From the NCBI GenBank assembly GCA_003164475.1, contig PLTL01000022.1:1-9855 (forward strand): a stretch of 9,855 nt of DNA. Direction: 5' to 3'. Both the position numbers and the translations under genes were made by a program. The notes below the pieces were generated by a model. It saw only the letters and a program-made list of their open reading frames with translations. It did not search any database and had not been told where the DNA came from. Positions 6,173-9,855 of this stretch are shown here, in pieces. The stretch is from Candidatus Dormiibacterota bacterium. Lineage in GTDB: Bacteria; Chloroflexota; Dormibacteria; UBA8260; Bog-877. Each line of letters begins with the position of its first letter. The first letter of the stretch is position 1.

Positions 6173-6178
6173 TAGACT
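6173..6178 (+). promoter_or_regulatory. Candidate -10 element for a leaderless transcript
   Basis: TAGACT fits the actinobacterial TANNNT -10 consensus. Only seven bases separate it from the GTG at 6186, so transcription would begin at or beside the start codon, giving a leaderless mRNA. No Shine-Dalgarno sequence is present before this GTG, which agrees. The -35 region is poor (GGTTCGG-like bases, spacing not ideal). Inferred from sequence only. Confidence 0.45.
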
Positions 6179-6185
6179 TCCCTGA

Positions 6186-7118
6186 GTGTCCGATCCTTCG
6201 CCAGCCCGTCGGGAACCCCTGACCGTCGCTCAACTGGAGGCCAGGCTCCCCGAGTTCGAGAGCGCGATCCGAGCCCAGGGTCTCCGGGAGAAGACCATCG
6301 CCTCGTACGTCGGCTACACCCGGTTCTTTCTGCGATGGCTTGCCGCCGATGGCACTCCCGAACGCTGGGTGGCCCAGCGGGACCGTCAGAGAACGCGGGG
6401 CGTCCTGGACGATCTTGCCCACCGGGTGGACGAACATGAGATCCGCGCTGCCCTCGATGCGTATCACGTGGCCACCAAGTCCGAGGCGGCGCTCGGTGCC
6501 CTGACGGCGGTCACCGGCGGGCCAGCCGACCTGGGTCGCGAGGATCACCGCGACGCTGTTCTCGCCTGGCTGTGGGCCTGGCGCTGCCGCCACCTCCGGC
6601 GTGAGGACCACGACCTGACCAGCCGTGCGCTGCGGGAGTGGTGGGAGGCCTTCTCGCCCCGCCTGCCACCGATCGCGGCCGACCTGCCATCCCTGGAGCA
6701 GGTCGATCTCCTCGAGGTGGAGCGGGCATATGACGCTCTGGCGGGCGCGGTGGCCGCGCGCTCGGGAGCCTCCTCGCGCCGTGCCGACCCGACCCTCGGG
6801 GACACGGCGGCCAGTGAAGTGCTGGTCGCGGTCCGTCCCCGGCTGTTTGTCTCCTGGCACCGCCCAGTGCGCGACGGATTGGGCTGGTGGGATGGGAGCG
6901 GTGCCCACTACGTCGAGCTGCTCTCCGCAGTCGGCGCGTCCCTGGCCGGGCTGGCCGGTCGCCTCGACACGGCCGCGACGGCGCTGCCCGCACGCCTCGG
7001 CCGGCCCGACATGTCGCCCGCGCAGATCGCCGACGCGTATCTGTGGGTGACGGTGACGCGCCGCCTAGAGCTCACCAGGGAATTCGGTCGACGCGCGACG
7101 GCAGCGCCCGCGGACTGA
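6186..7118 (+). CDS. Protein with integrase-type SAM-like domain but no recombinase catalytic domain
   Basis: Protein of 310 residues. Residues 12-60 resemble the SAM-like core-binding domain of tyrosine recombinases (LEARLPEFESAIRAQGLREK, then TIASYVGYTRFFLRWL). The rest has no recombinase box: no R, HxxR or catalytic Y arrangement is seen. Residues 120-190 are helical and Trp-rich (AWLWAWRCRHLRRED). Residues 203-250 carry TLGDTAASEVLVAVRPRLFV followed by SWHRPVRDGL and HYVELL, reminiscent of a conserved motif in hypothetical bacterial proteins (K.LH...P.LF..WD..I); I cannot name that family. The start is GTG 6186, probably leaderless, and the gene is divergent from the ScpB-like gene. It may bind DNA at integrase-like sites without cutting, or pair with the following multi-HTH protein. 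The function is unknown. Confidence 0.75.
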   Translation: MSDPSPARREPLTVAQLEARLPEFESAIRAQGLREKTIASYVGYTRFFLRWLAADGTPERWVAQRDRQRTRGVLDDLAHRVDEHEIRAALDAYHVATKSEAALGALTAVTGGPADLGREDHRDAVLAWLWAWRCRHLRREDHDLTSRALREWWEAFSPRLPPIAADLPSLEQVDLLEVERAYDALAGAVAARSGASSRRADPTLGDTAASEVLVAVRPRLFVSWHRPVRDGLGWWDGSGAHYVELLSAVGASLAGLAGRLDTAATALPARLGRPDMSPAQIADAYLWVTVTRRLELTREFGRRATAAPAD

Positions 7119-7209
7119 TGGCTGCCCGCCTGACGTGCGTACGCGCCGGTCCCACAGCGCATGCACCGCCGCTCCAACCGCCTTCCAGCTGTGGGGGTGG
7201 ACGGACCGA

Positions 7210-8079
7210 GTGCCCCTCCCACCTCGGCGCGTGAGCAGCCCGCTCACCGCAGCGAACGCCGCATGCAGCCTCGGTGTGGAGCTCCGGGTCGTCCAGCGCG
7301 CGCTACGCAAGGGCTACCTGCAGGGCGAGAAGCGGGGCAACGCCTGGCTGATCCCAGAGGCCGTCCTCGTGGAGCTCGCGTCCGTGGGCCCGGATCCCTT
7401 TGGAGGGACGGCGACGTCGCATCCGGCGGCGTGGATGCCCGGCTTCATCAGTGCCGCTGACGCCGCCCGCGAGTTGGGTGTCACCGCCGGTTACGTCGGG
7501 ACCCTGGTCCGGCGTGGCCGTCTCGAGGCTCGGCGGGTGGGCGTATGGCTCGCCGTCAGCGAGGCGAGCGTAGCTCACTTTGCGGAGCGACGGAGACCTG
7601 TCGAGGAGGATCCGGCAAGCGGGGAGATCCGCACATTGATCCTGGATGGCACTTGCCCGTGGTGTGGTCGGACGAACCTTCTGGTTCCCGCCCGCCACGT
7701 GACCTCTCGCCACGGCATCGACCGCCGGGAGCTCCGCCGCCTCATGGGCGTGCGCGCCCGGACTCCCATCTGCGCTCCGGAACACACCGAGCGACGGCGC
7801 CAGCGCAACCTGCGTCCGGAGCGTCTCGCCCAGCTCCGCACCCTCATGCCGTGGAAGGAGACGACGGGAACCCGCCGGCCCGCCCCGACGACCCGCCCCT
7901 CCCTCTCTCGTCCGGTGCCCGACCTATCGTCGACGGATCCCCGACGCCGGCCGATCGACCTTCCCCAGAGGGAGCGCATCGCCTCCCGGCGGAAGGCCGG
8001 GCTGACCTTCCGGGCGATCGCCGATGAGGAGGGCGTGAGCGAGGTGACGGTGCTGCGGATCTGCTGCGGGCACCGCTGA
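7210..8079 (+). CDS. Multi-domain DNA-binding protein: two excisionase-like HTHs, a Ros/MucR-like finger and a third HTH
   Basis: Protein of 289 residues made almost entirely of DNA-binding modules. HTH 1 is at 11-56 (LTAANAACSLGVELRVVQRA, wing with GNAWLIPEAVL). HTH 2 is at 79-127 (FISAADAARELGVTAGYVGT, wing with RVGVWLAVSEASV). A zinc finger follows at 149-180 with C149-x2-C152-x10-H163-x4-H168 (CPWCGR...ARHVTSRHGIDRRELR), close to the Ros/MucR pattern. After a Pro/Arg-rich linker, residues 254-285 form a resolvase/HTH_23-like HTH (RERIASRRKAGLTFRAIADE, then EGVSEVTVLRI). The start is uncertain: GTG 7210 has GGTGG nine bases upstream; GTG 7231 sits right before HTH 1; GTG 7135 is the longest. 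It likely binds composite sites as a regulator or a recombination accessory factor. No enzymatic motif is visible. Confidence 0.75.
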   Translation: MPLPPRRVSSPLTAANAACSLGVELRVVQRALRKGYLQGEKRGNAWLIPEAVLVELASVGPDPFGGTATSHPAAWMPGFISAADAARELGVTAGYVGTLVRRGRLEARRVGVWLAVSEASVAHFAERRRPVEEDPASGEIRTLILDGTCPWCGRTNLLVPARHVTSRHGIDRRELRRLMGVRARTPICAPEHTERRRQRNLRPERLAQLRTLMPWKETTGTRRPAPTTRPSLSRPVPDLSSTDPRRRPIDLPQRERIASRRKAGLTFRAIADEEGVSEVTVLRICCGHR

Positions 8080-8191
8080 CGTAGCGGCGCGTCCGACCGC
8101 CCCGAGCCCGCGGTCTGACATCGAAGCCGCCCGTGCCGGAGCTGTCGCCGAACTTGACGACCCGACCTACGCGGCGAGCTATGCCGTCACG

Positions 8192-8710
8192 GTGCACCAG
8201 GTCCTCATCGCGGCCCGGGCCGTCCAGGAGGCGACGGCGCGCGAGCCGGACGGCCTGCCAGCGTCGGCGGTGCCGCTTCTCGACAGGCTCGGTTCCGCCG
8301 TCGGGGAGTGGCAAAGGCAACCTGACGCGGCCGCACGCTGGTGCGAGGAGGGCGGCCGTCCTGTCCTCATCCATCCCGCGGGAGCCCCTCCCCCAACCCC
8401 CGATCCCCCCTCCACGACTCCGCCGACTGCCCGGCGGAGCTCGGGCTCTCCGCCCTGGGATCTCTTCCATCCGGCGGCCGCGGGGCCCGGCGACAACTCG
8501 GGGAGCGCGGCGCGTGCGGACCGACCCGTGGCCAGCCGTTCTCGCCCCGAGGACGCCCCTCTCTGGGAGCCGGACCGGCCTCACGGCGTGAAGGCCGCGA
8601 AGCCGCTCACCGACGACGAGTGGCGCCGGCGCGACCAGCTCAACCGCGAAGGTGCAGAGCGGACCGCCCAGGAAAGGGAGCGACAGCGAGGCCCGCGCAC
8701 TTCGCAGTAG
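8192..8710 (+). CDS. Hypothetical proline-rich protein, start uncertain
   Basis: Unrecognised protein of 172 residues from the GTG at 8192. It begins with a helical Ala-rich segment (HQVLIAARAVQEATAREPDG, LLDRLGSAVGEWQRQPDA), has a long Pro/Ser/Ala-rich middle (residues 60-125) that is probably disordered, and ends with a charged helix (PLTDDEWRRRDQLNREGAER). The frame stays open upstream of 8192 back to 8048 and reads like real coding sequence (DIEAARAGAVAELDDPTYAA just before the GTG), yet it contains no ATG, GTG or TTG. The true start may be non-canonical, or a frameshift may join it to the previous gene. There is no clear ribosome-binding site. The opposite strand also has a long frame here (7844-8857), but that one is Arg/Gly-rich and looks like a GC shadow. 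Confidence 0.45.
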   Translation: MHQVLIAARAVQEATAREPDGLPASAVPLLDRLGSAVGEWQRQPDAAARWCEEGGRPVLIHPAGAPPPTPDPPSTTPPTARRSSGSPPWDLFHPAAAGPGDNSGSAARADRPVASRSRPEDAPLWEPDRPHGVKAAKPLTDDEWRRRDQLNREGAERTAQERERQRGPRTSQ

Positions 8711-9002
8711 GAAGGCAACCCTTGCGGGTATGCGTGGTATCCGCCGTCGAGTGAGAGCCGGTCGCAGGCACCGGCCCGATGGCGCTTGCGATCCCAAGTT
8801 CCTTTCTGCTGGCATCTGCACCGCGCCCGTCACCGAGCTGGCTGGCGCGTCCGGCACGCGCTCGGCGGGGCGGCTAACGTACAGGACAGTACCGGCAGAC
8901 CTCTCTCAGGGAACTCTCCCGAAGCGTAAGGGGCTCCGATAGGCTGCCTCCAACTGCCAGGTATTCTATCCCCGCTCGCCAACGGCAGATGGGAACGGGA
9001 AC
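8711..9002. other. Non-coding gap before the small HTH gene
   Basis: About 290 bases with no gene I can support. The second half is less GC-rich than the window average. Two features stand out. An inverted repeat GCGCGT-CCGGC-ACGCGC (8845-8861) could be a weak terminator, but it lacks a T-run. TATTCT (8962-8967) is a possible -10 for the gene at 9003, without a convincing -35. This may be near a border between different gene modules, but no copy of the tRNA end is present. Confidence 0.4.
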
Positions 9003-9227
9003 ATGAGAACGCGGTTTGTCTTTGATCGGGGATTGCTCCACGCCGTGCACCTCCGGGGGCTGACGATGGGGGAGCTCGCCGAGCGCGCAGACCTCTCCTC
9101 GGCCACGGTTTCGGCCGCGGTCCACGGTAAGCCTCTCAACATCCGCTCAGCGGTTAAGTTGGCCCGAACTCTAGCCGCCTGCCCTGTGATCGACGAGTTG
9201 GAACAGTGGGCTGCAGAGGAGGCTTGA
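9003..9227 (+). CDS. Small Cro/C1-type HTH protein
   Basis: Protein of 74 residues that is essentially one lambda-repressor-like HTH. Residues 9-60 read LLHAVHLRGLTMGELAERAD, then LSSATVSAAVHGKPLNIRSA and VKLARTLAACPVI, matching the five-helix fold (helix 2 GLTMGELAERA, recognition helix SSATVSAAVHG). A short acidic C-terminus follows (DELEQWAAEEA). The ATG at 9003 has only a weak purine stretch (GGGAACGGGA) upstream, and a possible -10 TATTCT lies at 8962-8967. It lacks any effector or dimerisation domain, so it is probably a Cro-like regulator or a DNA-binding helper. The gene is convergent with folE, with 84 bases between the stops. Confident for the family, open for the target. Confidence 0.75.
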   Translation: MRTRFVFDRGLLHAVHLRGLTMGELAERADLSSATVSAAVHGKPLNIRSAVKLARTLAACPVIDELEQWAAEEA

Positions 9228-9311
9228 GCCACCGCGAGGGGTTCCGCGAGCCTCTGAAGGCTAAGCGTTCAGGCCCGACTCACGGGCGCCATTCTCGCAA
9301 CGGACGCAGAT

Positions 9312-9855
9312 CTACTGAGCGCCACGCGCGCCGGCAACGCCAAGGGCGCAGAGCTGGAGGAAATCTTGCCTGAGGGCCGCACGGCGCCTAAACGAGCCGG
9401 AGGTGGAGAACGAAGTCGTAGCGGCGCGCGCCTTCGGACCCCGAGCTTCCATACAAAGATGTCGTCCGAGGCCAAGCACCGCGACGTCTTCCGTCTGAAC
9501 GAGGCGCTGCGTCTGAGTGGAGATCTCCTCGATAAGACGTTCCTGGATTTGAAGCTTGTGCGCTGCTCGCTGCGCAAGGCGCGCGAACTTGGATAATCCC
9601 AACACACGTCCAACGGGGACATAGCCGACGCTCACTGTTACCTCGAACGGAAGCAGGTGATGCTCACAGACGGACCAAAGGTGTATGCCGCCCACGACTA
9701 CTAACTGTCCCTCGGTGACCACGTCGAAGGTTACGTTTATCCGTCCCGCATCCTGATTGAGAAACTCAGTCCACCAGGCAGCCCACCGTCTCGGGGTCTC
9801 GCGCAGAGCTGGCGAGGACACGTCATAACCTAGAGTGTCGAGCAGGTCGCGACCC
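9312..9855 (-). CDS. folE: GTP cyclohydrolase I (N-terminus off window)
   Basis: Enzyme that converts GTP to 7,8-dihydroneopterin triphosphate and formate, the first step of folate synthesis and also of preQ0/7-deazaguanine synthesis. The frame runs from the right edge to TAG at 9312-9314; 181 codons are visible, and the first residues (RDLLDTLGYDVSSPALRETP, then RRW) already match the family, so the gene begins upstream. A GTG at 9821 is internal, not the start. Zinc ligands and catalytic residues are in place: CEHH (63-66 of the visible part, with C63 and H66), GLSK (86-89), QERL (104-107) and HLCMEARG (H132, C134, R138). The C-terminus (ATTSFSTSGSFRR, then QDFLQLC) aligns end to end with no frameshift. 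The gene is visibly less GC-rich than the replication module. It could be a host folate gene or part of a 7-deazaguanine pathway whose other genes lie beyond the edge. Confidence 0.93.
   Translation of the reverse strand, partial: GRDLLDTLGYDVSSPALRETPRRWAAWWTEFLNQDAGRINVTFDVVTEGQLVVVGGIHLWSVCEHHLLPFEVTVSVGYVPVGRVLGLSKFARLAQRAAHKLQIQERLIEEISTQTQRLVQTEDVAVLGLGRHLCMEARGPKARAATTSFSTSGSFRRRAALRQDFLQLCALGVAGARGAQ

Noticed and set aside
6078..6908. Minus-strand open frame of 276 codons
   Set aside because: It lies opposite the core-binding-domain gene, whose plus frame has clear domain motifs; no family pattern is seen on the minus strand.
7844..8857. Long minus-strand open frame of 337 codons
   Set aside because: The product is Arg/Gly/Pro-rich with no recognisable motif and lies opposite the multi-HTH and proline-rich genes; long antisense frames are common in high-GC DNA.
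8845..8861. Intrinsic terminator
   Set aside because: A six-base inverted repeat is present, but no T-run follows on either strand and no gene end lies close enough to make it convincing.
8652..8942. Plus-strand open frame of 96 codons
   Set aside because: It overlaps the end of the proline-rich gene, and its product is Arg-rich with no motif.
8711..9311. Distal attachment site (attR)
   Set aside because: I looked for a second copy of the first 20 bases here by eye and found none, so the right border of the element cannot be placed in this window.

Overview
This is a high-GC window (most genes clearly GC-rich, with frequent GTG and TTG starts) that fits an actinobacterium or a similar high-GC bacterium. 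It reads as one end of an integrated mobile element. The left edge carries what looks like the last 19 bases of a tRNA gene. A tyrosine recombinase gene on the minus strand points at that edge and reads into it, the usual layout for an element inserted in a tRNA 3' end.

Region 1-2430 is the integration and control module: a full-catalytic-set tyrosine integrase (minus), an XRE-family regulator (minus, visibly lower GC), and a divergent small excisionase-type HTH gene (plus). Region 2430-5077 is a compact replication module on the plus strand: a zinc-finger/Toprim primase-like protein, an overlapping RecA/RepA-like ATPase (14-nt overlap), and a small TubC_N-like protein coupled by ATGA. Both ends of the ATPase region carry a cluster of four copies of GAAGRYGGCCAA, two direct then two inverted, with nearly identical spacing in the two clusters. 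These are candidate initiator-binding iterons.

Region 5078-8710 is the accessory part. Five short tandem repeats and a 20-bp dyad precede a ribbon-helix-helix/zinc protein. Then come a stand-alone ScpB-like winged-helix protein (minus), a protein with an integrase-type SAM-like domain but no catalytic domain, a protein with two excisionase-like HTHs plus a Ros/MucR-like C2H2 finger and a third HTH, and a proline-rich protein of unknown role. Region 8711-9855 holds a small lambda-repressor-like HTH gene and a 5'-truncated GTP cyclohydrolase I gene (folE, minus), which continues past the right edge.

No FtsK-type translocase, relaxase, capsid or terminase gene is visible, so the element is either non-conjugative or satellite-like, or its transfer genes lie outside the window. 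No second copy of the tRNA end was found by eye, so the far att site is probably beyond the right edge. All function calls come from reading motifs, not from database searches.
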